Of a stretch of DNA of 64,000 nucleotides, positions 40,601 to 48,401 are shown in pieces. The notes under the pieces were generated by a model, which ran no database searches, was not told the origin of the DNA, and saw only the letters and a list, made by a program, of their open reading frames with translations. How positions within the stretch are numbered: position 1 is the first letter of the stretch; each line of letters begins with the position of its first letter. The stretch comes from Diprion similis (taxonomy: Eukaryota; Arthropoda; Insecta; Hymenoptera; Diprionidae): contig NC_060107.1 in the NCBI RefSeq assembly GCF_021155765.1, positions 2,608,501-2,672,500 on the forward strand. Direction: 5' to 3'. The translations under genes and the position numbers were made by a program.

Positions 40601-41740
40601 TAAAAAGATGCACGGTAAAAATGTTTTTCATTTCTTTTTTATCCCATTTAGAAAAATGCCTAAAATTTAGACCTCTAGACCACCTCAACGGTATCGTTCG
40701 ATGAAAAATGAAAAGAGCAGCAGCACATCGTGTAACTTTTATGGATTCAGTTTTTTTGTTATGTTATAAGGTGAACTTTAATTCTTTTTCATCTCGTTCG
40801 CAAGTTCAGGCTTCCTTGGGACGATGTGAATCCAAACGAATCAAAGCGGCGGAGAATGAATGTTGTACATAAGAAAAACACCAGTTTGATCGATGAAAGC
40901 CAATGACTTGAGATCCTTAGGCTCAGCCTATATCTATATCTAATATCTAATATCTAATATCTAATAGAGGAGCTGTATAACGGGATGCGACGTCGCGACG
41001 TCCCGGAGATCGCAGAGGTCGCTGACGGGTTGGAACACCCTTGAAGCGTCTCGAGTCTCTCAGCCAACCATGCCCTTTCCATCTTCCTTTGTGTACAACT
41101 GTTTACTCGCCGAGAGAATCTGCCATTTACCGTAACGAGGGAACCTTCACCCCCCCCCCCCCCCCCACACACTTTCTTCCTCCAACTACTGCCGCAAGCT
41201 CTTCCGTTTAGCCCTTCAACGAGTTGCAGGCAACGACGCTGCTGTTCCTTCACCTCTTCGTGCAGGTGTTGATGACGCTGTTTTGCGTCGTTGCAGGGCT
41301 GATTTGATCCCCTTCTTTCATGAATACATGCTTGCATTTCATCAACGTTTCAAGTTGGGGAGGGGATGGTTTTTAAAGTTAAAAAAAAAAAACAGAATTA
41401 TCATCATCGTCGTCGTCGTTGTCATCAAAGGCTTCTGCAGGAACGATACTCTTAAGTCATTCCAGTTGACGTGGCGATTAAAAATTTGGAAAAAAGTTTC
41501 GAAAGAAAAAATAGTCTGCATGTAGCCAAAGGTTCCAGAAACACTATATACTATACATTATATATTAGTTGTTTGAAATTCAAACCATTGTCAAAAAAAG
41601 AAGCGTCTTTAAAGCTGAGAATCGCTTTTTCTCTTTCATCGATATTTGGCAAATCATGGAGAACGAGATGCGTGACCTATTAACCATTTATTGAGCTTTA
41701 GCACCTAGTGCGAGGATTTGCAGGCAGGATACACATCCAC

Positions 41741-41785
<45 letters not shown>

Positions 41786-42616
41786 CGCGGGTAGAAATCT
41801 TGGTATCGATTTGGGGAAATGGTTCGTTCGGTTCGTCGCAGGGCTCAGCCGTCCATTATTAATGGGATTCTACTTTCGCCATTTGGGTGATCCGTTCAAT
41901 TACGATTGGAACGGGAACGCCAACAGCGATTGAGCGAAGCAGAGAGTCCGGAGAAAACTAAGTCTCATTCCCATATATAGTTTAACATAACAGCTGCTAA
42001 GTGCATTTCAATTATTTCCTTTTTTGTTTAATCCACACAATTTATATTACCACACATTAAAAAGTGCGATTTCCAGGCAAGAGAGAGAATCTTGGCTAAA
42101 GCCTGCCGAGGTGAACAAAGACACGTGAGCATTATTTGTTATACCATTGGACTGAGATATAACAGGAAGCAAAAACAAAGGATCGAGAAAAGCAAGTGGA
42201 CGTGATATAAAGGAGAAGGGATAAAAAGAACCGGACGTCGAAAGGAGCTGGATAAACACGCGCGACATCATCCTCGACATCGCGTAGACCATGAAGGGGA
42301 TGAATCCCTCTTTCGCGTCCAGCCGCAGCTTATATCGGTTTTCTTCTCATGCGTGTATGACCAACATGGAAAAACCCGATGCTGTTCATCGTTTTACTAT
42401 ATGTATACTTCTTCAAATATCCAGCTCAGACATAAAACACGGAGAAAAAGAAGAAGACGAAGAATGTAAGGGAGTGAAAAGAGTCAGATTTGATCTCCAG
42501 ATCCATTTATAGATCAACCAAAATATGGAAATTTTTTTCTTTCTTTACTCACCCATCGTGGATGACGCGACGTGTTCGCCAATCCATATCAGCTGAAGAA
42601 TAAGCGTGGCCTTCAT
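10889..42616 (-). CDS. Ddr: Discoidin domain receptor tyrosine kinase (16 coding exons)
   Basis: Joining 16 exons with GT-AG borders and matching phases gives 2775 nt and 924 aa. Order of parts: signal peptide (1-22), discoidin domain from C24 to C179, discoidin-like domain (about 180-370), membrane helix at 395-417 after a short linker, a juxtamembrane region of about 190 residues with candidate phosphotyrosines such as Y495, and a kinase domain from about 640 to the C-terminus. Members of this family are cell-surface collagen receptors that signal through tyrosine phosphorylation. Vertebrate DDR1/DDR2 have the same order and a similar length. Odd points: strand beta3 has R675 where lysine is expected and a short beta3-alphaC linker; HRD reads HKD (773-775); DFG reads DIA (793-795). 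The loop GSGHIG (646-651), E687, D775 and N780 are present. The kinase may be weak or inactive. Of the two insect Ddr-like paralogues, this most resembles the Ddr type. Confidence 0.93.
11124..11273 (-). CDS. Ddr: Ddr exon 15: kinase subdomains IX-X
   Basis: 150 nt, phase 0 to 0. It carries [15 protein letters not shown] (subdomain IX), followed by the DDR-typical stretch [17 protein letters not shown]. The D-x-W aspartate of subdomain IX is serine here (SSVWSF). Confidence 0.95.
11375..11609 (-). CDS. Ddr: Ddr exon 14: catalytic loop and activation segment
   Basis: 235 nt, phase 2 in and 0 out. It carries the catalytic loop HKDLAARN (773-780), the metal-binding segment VTDIAM in place of DFG, tyrosines at 801 and 805, and PIRWLPWES. 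The 5' part of this exon has a decayed partial copy inside the preceding intron. Confidence 0.95.
11540..12085. repeat. Tandem duplication of Ddr exon 14 5' end plus intron
   Basis: The exon 14 sequence around 11553-11583 (GAGGTACCTCATCCCGGACG) and the adjoining intron recur at about 11825-11858 as GAGGTACTTCATCCCCGACG with the same flanking intron words (CGGTGATCAG, GCAACCGTAGTTAC, GAGGTCTGT, GAAATAAGTTC). The second copy lacks the segment that contains the splice acceptor. It is therefore an exon relic rather than an alternative exon. Confidence 0.8.
12141..12427 (-). CDS. Ddr: Ddr exon 13: kinase N-lobe
   Basis: 287 nt, phase 0 in and 2 out. It encodes strand beta3 (KLVVARV; no lysine at the V-A-x-K position), helix alphaC with REVRFLSNL (E687), and the conserved [11 protein letters not shown] and [13 protein letters not shown] segments typical of DDR kinases. 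Confidence 0.93.
12750..12887 (-). CDS. Ddr: Ddr exon 12: pre-kinase and glycine loop
   Basis: 138 nt, phase 0 to 0. It encodes the pre-kinase segment with [18 protein letters not shown]. The glycine-rich loop is G-S-G-H-I-G (646-651), with isoleucine at the usual aromatic position. Confidence 0.93.
13527..13840 (-). CDS. Ddr: Ddr exon 11: acidic and serine-rich juxtamembrane region
   Basis: 314 nt, phase 1 in and 0 out. It is rich in D/E at the start ([14 protein letters not shown]), then Ser/Gly/His rich and presumably disordered. The donor AAG|GTTCGT is weaker than the other donors but keeps the frame into exon 12. No known domain. Confidence 0.85.
14125..14305 (-). CDS. Ddr: Ddr exon 10: juxtamembrane docking region
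   Basis: 181 nt, phase 0 in and 1 out. It begins [17 protein letters not shown] and contains [12 protein letters not shown]. Tyrosine 495 is a plausible docking site. The acceptor is GTTTGAAG|GG, a less usual AAG acceptor supported by frame continuity. Confidence 0.85.
14481..14650 (-). CDS. Ddr: Ddr exon 9: transmembrane helix
   Basis: 170 nt, phase 1 in and 0 out. It encodes an uncharged run from V395 to L417 ([20 protein letters not shown]), then SRRQK as stop-transfer residues. This makes the protein a type I single-pass membrane protein with the kinase in the cytoplasm. Confidence 0.95.
15025..15052. repeat. (TATG)n microsatellite
   Basis: About seven GTAT/TATG tetranucleotide units in Ddr intron 8. 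Confidence 0.8.
16252..16294. repeat. (CA)n(TA)n compound microsatellite
   Basis: An alternating CA run passes directly into a TA run within Ddr intron 8. Confidence 0.9.
17728..17762 (+). repeat. Isolated copy of the GTCGGTAAGATG...GGAATCTGTA motif
   Basis: AATGTCGGTAAGATGCCGGT followed by AACGGAATCTGTACGCAG matches the right hairpin arm of the tandem units at 43.2-43.7 kb. It is a dispersed third copy, located in Ddr intron 8. Confidence 0.6.
18232..18330 (-). CDS. Ddr: Ddr exon 8: extracellular juxtamembrane linker
   Basis: 99 nt, phase 1 to 1. It links the discoidin-like domain to the membrane helix and contains one N-glycosylation sequon (NTT) and an acidic stretch. It encodes [18 protein letters not shown]. 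Confidence 0.9.
18560..18767 (-). CDS. Ddr: Ddr exon 7: discoidin-like domain, C-terminal half
   Basis: 208 nt, phase 0 in and 1 out. It contains [15 protein letters not shown] and [20 protein letters not shown], the beta-rich segments typical of the DS-like domain of DDRs. An NVT sequon is present. Confidence 0.93.
18859..18992 (-). CDS. Ddr: Ddr exon 6: discoidin-like domain, middle
   Basis: 134 nt, phase 1 in and 0 out. It encodes [24 protein letters not shown] and [13 protein letters not shown], all recognisable DDR DS-like domain segments. Confidence 0.95.
19258..19422 (-). CDS. Ddr: Ddr exon 5: start of discoidin-like domain
   Basis: 165 nt, phase 1 to 1. It begins GVVSYTVPQ and contains DTYYDGI and [14 protein letters not shown], conserved in the family just after the discoidin domain. 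Confidence 0.95.
19960..20200. repeat. Diverged tandem repeat containing ATGG(T/C)GGA words
   Basis: Two adjacent, diverged copies of a unit of about 110 bp include CAAAATTC, GGATC or GGATCTAAT and a following GGCGGACT or GGTGGACT. Related sequence recurs at about 35400-35760 and 60060-60240, so it is an interspersed family. It is intronic in Ddr. Confidence 0.55.
21624..21771 (-). CDS. Ddr: Ddr exon 4: end of discoidin domain
   Basis: 148 nt, phase 0 in and 1 out. It encodes [26 protein letters not shown] and [12 protein letters not shown]. The closing cysteine (C179) pairs with C24 in the family. The acceptor is the CCAG before ATATTGACAGGG; the ACAG eight bases further breaks the frame. 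Confidence 0.95.
22151..22700. mobile_element. Foldback MITE with TA flanks
   Basis: The left end GGCCAGTCGAAATAGGTCTA and the reverse complement of the right end GTCCAGTCAGAATAGATCTG match. The inverted similarity extends about 150 bp or more (TTTTTTTGTGTCGATA against TTTTTTTGTCGATTA; CAGCTGAATG against CAGCTGCATA; CGTTTCGAGAAAACAG against CGTTTCGAGGAAACAG). TA lies on both sides (22149-22150 and 22701-22702). There is no coding capacity. It sits in Ddr intron 3. Confidence 0.75.
23056..23287 (-). CDS. Ddr: Ddr exon 3: discoidin domain core
   Basis: 232 nt, phase 2 in and 0 out. It encodes [39 protein letters not shown], then [15 protein letters not shown] and [11 protein letters not shown]. 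This is the collagen-binding F5/8-type-C fold and the strongest family signature in the window. Confidence 0.97.
23995..24177. repeat. Short element bounded by inverted ATTCAA(C)GCGCATGCGCT
   Basis: GAATTCAACGCGCATGCGCT on the left and AGCGCATGCGCTTGAATT on the right are inverted. They enclose about 140 bp of unique sequence in Ddr intron 2. The core GCGCATGCGC is itself a palindrome and resembles an NRF1-type binding site. Confidence 0.5.
24427..24529 (-). CDS. Ddr: Ddr exon 2: start of discoidin domain
   Basis: 103 nt, phase 1 in and 2 out. It encodes [18 protein letters not shown] and NASSSYV, the canonical N-terminus of the DDR discoidin domain. The first domain cysteine is C24. Confidence 0.95.
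24860..25505. repeat. Three long poly-G/poly-C tracts within 650 bp
   Basis: G runs at 24860-24884 (25 nt) and 25048-25071 (24 nt), and a C run at 25476-25505 (30 nt). They can form quadruplexes and their length is unreliable in assemblies. Comparable tracts occur elsewhere in the window. Confidence 0.9.
25271..25320. repeat. (TAA)n microsatellite
   Basis: About 16 uninterrupted TAA units, followed by AAGAAGGAGGAG purine-rich sequence. Confidence 0.95.
28210..28248. repeat. (GA)n microsatellite
   Basis: An uninterrupted GA run. A (CT)n run follows at about 28676-28701, so the pair could pair with each other as an inverted simple repeat. Confidence 0.95.
28811..29195. mobile_element. Mariner-type MITE
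   Basis: A 385-bp element with ends CAGGGTGTGTCAATTGAAAC and, reverse-complemented, CAGGGTGAGTCAATTGAAAC, flanked by TA on both sides (28809-28810 and 29196-29197). Subterminal CTCCGAGAATGGGAG words recur inverted. There is no transposase ORF. The TA target and CAGGG termini fit the Tc1/mariner superfamily. Confidence 0.8.
30439..30481. repeat. (GTGGAAA)n minisatellite
   Basis: Six heptamer units of GTGGAAA in tandem. Confidence 0.95.
32512..32561. repeat. (GA)n microsatellite
   Basis: A run of about 50 nt of GA, followed within 90 nt by an (AT)n run and a 21-nt poly-G tract. Confidence 0.95.
34643..34672. repeat. (AT)n microsatellite
   Basis: An uninterrupted AT run in AT-rich intron sequence. 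Confidence 0.9.
35400..35760. repeat. Interspersed repeat of the AATGGCGATCCAA family
   Basis: Three diverged units share GATC(G/C)C...AATC(C/T)GA.GTCAGA and AAAATGGCGATCCAACATGG. It is similar to 19960-20200 and 60060-60240. Confidence 0.55.
38579..38945. mobile_element. Two adjacent foldback units
   Basis: Unit 1 (38579-38712) is bounded by GCATGCCCGTAAACCG and its reverse complement CGGTTTACGGGCATGC, about 100 bp apart. Unit 2 (38722-38945) is bounded by GGGCATTGAAAAG and the inverted CTTTTCAATGCCC. They are separated by only 9 bp and may be one nested or compound MITE. Confidence 0.65.
39657..40267. mobile_element. Long near-perfect foldback element
   Basis: About 610 bp. The left arm starts CCAATAAAAAGATAGAACTT and the reverse complement of the right end reads ACCAATAAAAAGATAGAACT. 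Arms of about 290 bp match well (CATGCATAGTCGTAGGATGA against its inverse TCATCCTACGACTATGCATG) around a short AT-rich centre. It has no coding capacity and could form a long hairpin in the Ddr pre-mRNA. Confidence 0.8.
40929..40966. repeat. (TATCTAA)n minisatellite
   Basis: About five units of TATCTAA or TATCTAT. Confidence 0.9.
41741..41783. repeat. (GA)n microsatellite
   Basis: An uninterrupted GA run about 0.8 kb downstream of the signal-peptide exon, inside Ddr intron 1. Confidence 0.95.
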
Positions 42617-42659
42617 CCTGCCCGATGAATTGTCTCCTATGACTTGGTCTCATGTGAAC
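42553..42659 (-). CDS. Ddr: Ddr exon 1: signal peptide (coding part 42553-42616)
   Basis: ATG at 42616-42614 opens a typical signal sequence ([19 protein letters not shown]), then a phase-1 donor (ATGG|GTGAGT). This joins exon 2 in frame to give [11 protein letters not shown]. An in-frame TGA lies 34 nt upstream (42652-42650), so this is the first ATG. An acceptor TTTTACAG|GTTCAC at 42659 shows at least one further upstream non-coding exon. The link across 18 kb is inferred from phase, strand and signal-peptide character. Confidence 0.75.
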
Positions 42660-43085
42660 CTGTAAAAAAAGAAGCAGAGTGTCACCAAAGAGATAAGCTC
42701 AGTTTCATCCCGGAGGATGGATTCCGCGAATACCTTCATTATAGGTATACCAATAATCTACCGAAGCGAAGGAAGCTGTAGTTTAGTCATGGCGGTTTCA
42801 GTTCCAAACTTTGCTAATTATGCGCGAGTATCACAGAGTAGCTAGCTGTACGGCAATTCGTGTTAATTCGTCCATGTGCGAATTCCAAAACATGGTGCAA
42901 ATCAGGCGTCGTAACTGCAGCTGCCGATCAATGCAGGGTAAACAAGCTTCTACTCTCCTCTTCTCTCCTCCTAATTTACGGTACAGGGTGAAACCAGCCG
43001 GTAAAAAAAATCCACTGAATCCAGTTTCGCAGACCCTTTTCGCATCCGAGACACGCGCACGCGTTTTGCCCGAATCGAATATCAT

Positions 43086-43830
43086 ACGAGGTGTCCATAA
43101 GCCTAGTGATAGTAAAAACAACAGTTTCTCCGAGGGCGTAATACGTTCCTTAATCTTAATTCTTCTCTCGTTACGACACTGCCATAGATTAGCAAGGATA
43201 GTAGTACTGGATACAGATTCCTGCACCGACACATTACCGACATTTAGAAAATGTTCGAGGCCCGGGAAATATCCTCGCTCTTACTCATTTCTAGAATGTT
43301 TTAGAAGTGTCGGTAAGATGTCGGTGCAGGAATCTGTATTCAGAAGCCGCTTTGCTGCTCTGCTCAACGCGTTTTACATACTGCACGGTTCAGCGACGAT
43401 CAATCAAACGATTTCGAGAGGATATCGTACGAGCTGTCCATAAGCTTAGTGAGAGTAAAAACAACAGTTGCTCCAAGGGCATAATATGCTCCTCGCCCTT
43501 AATTCTTCTCTCGTAACGAAGCTGCGTAGACTAGCAAGAAGAGTACTGAATACAGATTCCTGCACCAACATGTTACCGACATTTCTAAAATGTTCGAGGA
43601 CGAGGGAATATCCTCACTCTTACTCAATTCTAGAACCCTCTAAAAATGTCGGTAAGACGTCGGTGCAGGAATCTGTACCCAAAAACCGCCTTGCTGCTCT
43701 GCTCAACGCGTTTTAGCCTCCGTTCATCCGCCGAGATGGACCAAAGGTCATCCGGAGGTCGAATATCTACATGCTGCACGGTTCAACGACGATCAATCAA
43801 CTGATTCCGAGAGCATCGCCTCGGGATTTT
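43086..43830. repeat. Tandem duplication of a hairpin-bearing unit
   Basis: Unit 1 (43086-43430) and unit 2 (43431-43830) share GTCCATAAGC, AAAAACAACAGTT.CTCC, TTAATTCTTCTCTCGT, a hairpin, CTTTGCTGCTCTGCTCAACG or a close variant, and GCACGGTTCA.CGACGATCAA. In unit 1 the hairpin arms are 43210-43245 and 43310-43340 (ATACAGATTCCTGCACCGAC against GTCGGTGCAGGAATCTGTAT); unit 2 has the same pair at 43549-43580 and 43646-43678. Unit 2 has about 55 bp extra near 43720-43770. Confidence 0.8.
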
Positions 43831-44125
43831 TGCTCACGGTTTTCTTCTCCTTCCGAAATTGCACAATAACGACGACGACGACGAGGACGACGAGGACGTG
43901 GAGAAGGATCGAGTTGTTCTGCAAACCGTTGCAGAGCAGAACTCCCTCCGCACATTATCGCGGCTACCCTCGCAGTTTCGACTTATCGCAGGTACATGGG
44001 ACAGAACCCTTCTCGGCTGATGGCTTGCTCTTTCTCGCTTTCCACGGGGCTGCGCTCGCTCACTTCCGTCGCGATAACGGCGCCCCGTTTGCGCAAAGTG
44101 TGTTGCAGCTTCGGTATAAACGGGA

Positions 44126-44127
<2 letters not shown>

Positions 44128-44156
<29 letters not shown>

Positions 44157-44157
44157 G
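44128..44157. repeat. (TTC)n microsatellite
   Basis: About ten TTC units. A similar run lies at 63060-63086. Confidence 0.9.
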
Positions 44158-45929
44158 CCCTGCAGACCAAAAGCTCGAGATTCGAGATACGGGGTTTGAC
44201 ACATGCACGAGCCAGCCACGCAATCTTCAACCACCTACCTACTCGTCTTTTTCATTTCCTTTCCACCTTGTGGGAGGAAAACCGCTTTTCGCGATGCGAT
44301 AAGATTCGGAGTATGATGGACGCCGTCTGCATGAGCAGGGCGACGATCCAAGGTCACAGACTTTATTCATAACTCGGTCCAGACCATCCATATATTACAT
44401 ATATTTATGCGCGTAGGATCAGGCTTCCTGGCGTTGAAATCACCGGATACCTATAACAATACAATCGGGTCCAGCTCCCACCAGGACGCGGAAACCGGGT
44501 CAAGGAAACCAGCGGGGAAAACCAGGAGTTTATCTTCTTGCCCGTTTCGCGAGATGATAGCTTTCCGAAAGAGACCGCACGAGCCTCCTCTTATTCCGTC
44601 TAATTACAAGGAACCGTCTCTCCGACTTGACGGTAAAAACTCGAATCTCATCTCGAGTATATATTAAGAGCCAGAGAAGGATGCGCAAAAAGAACTCTTG
44701 TTCGTCGTTAAGCTTCCACGCGAAATATCGTCGAGGCTTATAAGTCAGGTCAGATCTCCGTTTCCTCAGTTAATTACAAACTGACAACGAGTTCAAACAT
44801 ATTTTAGTTTAATACTTATTGTTAATGAATGCTTGCACAGTTTCAAGGAAAACCTTGAAAGCAACATCACCACAAAAAAAAATTGTAAAAACATACGAGT
44901 CTTCGTTGACGTGCGACGCGTTTGTTGATCTGTATCGCAATTTCTTGGAGAAATATATCGGTACATTAAGATTGTTAGGTATTTTTATCTCGCCTCTCCC
45001 GGGACGAGAAACGTGATGGAATATATAAGCGGCCTGCGATCTGAGAATAAGAACGGAGAACGAAGAGGAGGAAGCGAGAAGTGGAGAACCGTTGGAGTTT
45101 AGCGAACGGCCTGCATCGTCGAGCGTTGTAAATTATGTACCACCATAACGGGGGCGGGGGTGGAATGCCTTTCTCCGCTTTCATTCGTCACTGTCACGCC
45201 TCCCTCCCTCCTCATTTTTACTCCCCCCTCAAGTCCCACACCAACTTTCACCCCTCTTCGCGTCTCTCCTGCACCCCGTCAAGTCATCTAACAGCCCAAG
45301 GGGTGTCCACCCTGCAGGTACCCCTCGTACACCGAGTTCGCTAATACATCCCTAATATTTACTCTGCACCACTTCCGTTTAATTTTTTTTGTTTCACTTT
45401 TCCCTCGGCATTCCTTTGTTCCCCTACGCGTATGGATATTTACGTATCACTTTGATTAAGGCTTGAATATGGTGAATTTTGTATAGTGTTATTGTACTAT
45501 GATTTTGTAAGACTTTGTCTTTGTTGGAAAATTTTTACTGGGAAATGTGGCCACTTAATTTGGTTTCAGAAATATTATGGCTTGAGCTTGTTTTGGTTGA
45601 ACGGAATGCGATGAAAGTTAAATTCGAAAATTTATCAACTTGATCGAGTCACAAATTTTTTTGAAAACAAACAAAAAGTTCACGTTTTGTACTGACTATA
45701 TCGATCGAAATAAGCAGTCTGGCACAGTTTATTCCAAGAAACTTACCGCGAAAATTTTACCAGTTATATTACTGTAAAACGAATAAAATCAAACCGCAAT
45801 GGGATACTGTGGTTTTATGAAAAATGAAGAAATAATTTTACAAAACAACAAAAACGTAAGAAGATACTGATCAAAGCGATTAAAAGTACCGATGAAATAT
45901 ATTCTTCTGTAAAGCACTGGTATTTTTTT

Positions 45930-46655
45930 TTAGATTTTTTCGACACGATTCGAATTTTTTACAAATTTTCGAAACCATGTTATTGATCGACACAATTTGA
46001 AAATTTGCAAATATTTTGAAAAATCATGTCTCAGATATCAAAATTTTTAAGCTTAAGACCGGAGTGAGGATATTTTTTCTTCTCACTGTTTTCAAGCTTT
46101 TTCTGTTAAAAAAACGTTAAAAAAATTAAAAGCGTCAGTCGTTTTGATCGACTCACCAGATCGTTGAGAATTTTTTTCCAGATTTTTTGCAATACATTTT
46201 TTTTCCTCTTCATTTTGCTCATGGAAAAAAAAAAAAAAAAAAAAAATTGCAAATCGTAAAATGGTCCGTGGGATCTAAAAAATTTTCAAAAACCCGTAAT
46301 GACATATGAAAATATTTCAGCAATAGTGTATAACAAAACGACTCTCGCTTCTAATTTTTTCAACGTTTTCTTTTACCAGTCAAAGCTTAAAAACAGTGAA
46401 AAGAAAAAATCTCTCCACTCCAGTTATAAGCTTGAAAATTTTCATACCTGACACATGATTTTTCAGATTTTGAAATCGTGTCGATTAATAAGATGGTTTT
46501 TTGAAAAATTGTAGAAAATTCGAACCGTGTCGAAAAAATCTAAAAAAAAAAAAAATAATCTACTCTCTTTCAAAGTGAGGTGAATCGCATAAAATTTTTT
46601 GGGGCAAATCCGAAAGGTCATGGAGTGTACGTAGATCGAAGTGACCTGGGCTGCT
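45930..46655. mobile_element. Foldback element, copy 2
   Basis: This is the same family as 6916-7715. The left half reads TAGATTTTTTCGACACGATT and the right half ends GAAAATTCGAACCGTGTCGA, then GTACGTAGATCGAAGTGACC and TGGGCTGC. The right terminus is complete and matches the left terminus of copy 1 in reverse complement; the left terminus here appears truncated. No transposase is present. Confidence 0.75.
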
Positions 46656-48401
46656 CTATATATATATGTATATACCATGTATACTATATACATGTATACA
46701 CCGTGTTAGTAAATCGAGAGAGTTTTTTTCCGAGCCTCCGAAGTTGGTGCAGGATATACGGTGTGGATGAGCCACGATCGATTCGACTATTTCCACTAAT
46801 AGCCAGTTTGGCTCGAGCAACAAAGGCGTTTCTGACGCCGCTTACACCTCCTCGTTTACGTGGTTTCATACCACACGTCGTGTGCTTCTCGAGTTCGGGC
46901 GAAAGGCTGACGTGTCTGTCAGGTGAGAAGAAGCGATTATTTCACCGTCTATAAGTGTGTAACGCTGATTGGTGGGTATGAGAAAGGATGATAAAGAAGG
47001 CGACCTTCCTTACCGACGCGTCAACATAATAAGAAGCACAGTAAACGTCGAGTTGTCTTCTTTGACAACGTCGACGTTGACGTTCGAGGAAATGAAATTC
47101 GTGCCGTTCATTATCCTCCTTTCTTAATCCTTTGAGGAAAAAAAAAAAAAACGGACTTTTTTCAACGAAAGAGCTTCGTGTAGGATGAAGAAAAAGAAGA
47201 AGAAACTTGGAACTCTCGAAAAACGGTTTTTCGAAATGAAGCGAGATAATGCCGGGACACGTTAACCACCCGATATAGGACTGTTTCCCTTTATGTCCCA
47301 GCTTTATCTTTTCAACGCGGTTGACGTAGGTGCGGCCATTATTATCCAGAGGCACGGTGACATCCGGCACCCCTTATCCACCCCTCTTGATTTAATCGGT
47401 GGTTAAACGGCAAGAAGAAGGCCTCGCATAACTGCGGGTGAGTAATTTTTGTCAACGTCGTCGTTGGTCGGCTTCCGAAGCGAATGCAGCACGCGATTCT
47501 CGAGGCCAGTTTCGTCGACGATAAAACAGGAATCTAAATTTACCGAGGCTTGATTGGGCGTTAATTCGTCGACACTGAGCCAATCCGAAGCTGCTGCTGC
47601 CGCTGCTGCTCAGCTTAGATTCGCAATTTCCTAGCACTCCCATGGGTCATCCGAGGACCGGACGAACTTTCTAAATGAAATTTACCGCCCGCTAGGTTAT
47701 CTTCTCTTTCCTCCCTCATCCCACTCCTCTTCTACTTCCTTTTCCTTCTCCAAACGTCTATCGATTTATTTGCTACACAACTCGGAGCTAATACCTGCCC
47801 GATGACTCAGCCTTTCACCCCTGCACGTAAGCCGTCGATGCGATTTGCGGAAACGGCATGTCATGTGGCCTCTTACATGATGCAGACGCCTGGCCACCGG
47901 AAACTGCATCATTGCTGCAAGGCTGCAGTCGCGCTTCGAGGAGGGATTCAATTAATCAGTTCAGGATAGAATGAAGCCCCGCGTTAAGGTGGTTCCTTTT
48001 ATTTCGTTCTTTTTTTTATTATAGTACCACTCGAGAAATTTCGTACAAATAGTGAAAAAAATATTTAGAGATCGTTACAGAATATTGTGATATTTTTCGT
48101 TTATTTTTACGTGTACACCGTTACTTTTTTTTTTTTTTTTTTTTCGATTATTTATTTATCATGGTCCAATTAATTGTTCACAAATCGACAACAAACTACC
48201 CCTACTAATGACTTCTATAAACATTATTGAGCATTATTCTGAATTTTGAAAAATTATTAAAAACAAATTTTTTCGACCTTTGCATACAATAATTATGTGA
48301 AATGTTAAGTTTTTTTTACTTAAATTACTTATATAAGGAAATTTAATTTTAACAAATTTATTTTATTTTCAGAATTTCTATTTTCTACTCTTTTGGGGGT
48401 A

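Larger units (their letters stand above)
24530..42552 (-). other. Ddr intron 1 (about 18 kb), repeat rich
   Basis: The stretch between the discoidin exon and the signal-peptide exon contains no nested gene I can recognise. It holds long poly-G/poly-C tracts, di- and trinucleotide repeats, and several foldback elements listed separately. Most of its open frames are proline-, serine- or phenylalanine-rich readings of homopolymer tracts. Confidence 0.6.

Noticed and set aside
42811..43443. 210-codon plus-strand frame
   Set aside because: It runs through the tandem hairpin units and is not kept in the second unit in the same frame, so it is better explained by the repeat.
43830..44372. 180-codon plus-strand frame
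   Set aside because: It depends on ACG and TTC simple repeats (Thr and Ser runs) and matches no family I know.
44640..44670. TATA-like GTATATATTAAG as the Ddr promoter
   Set aside because: Such words are frequent in AT-rich sequence here, and no downstream donor or first exon could be tied to it.
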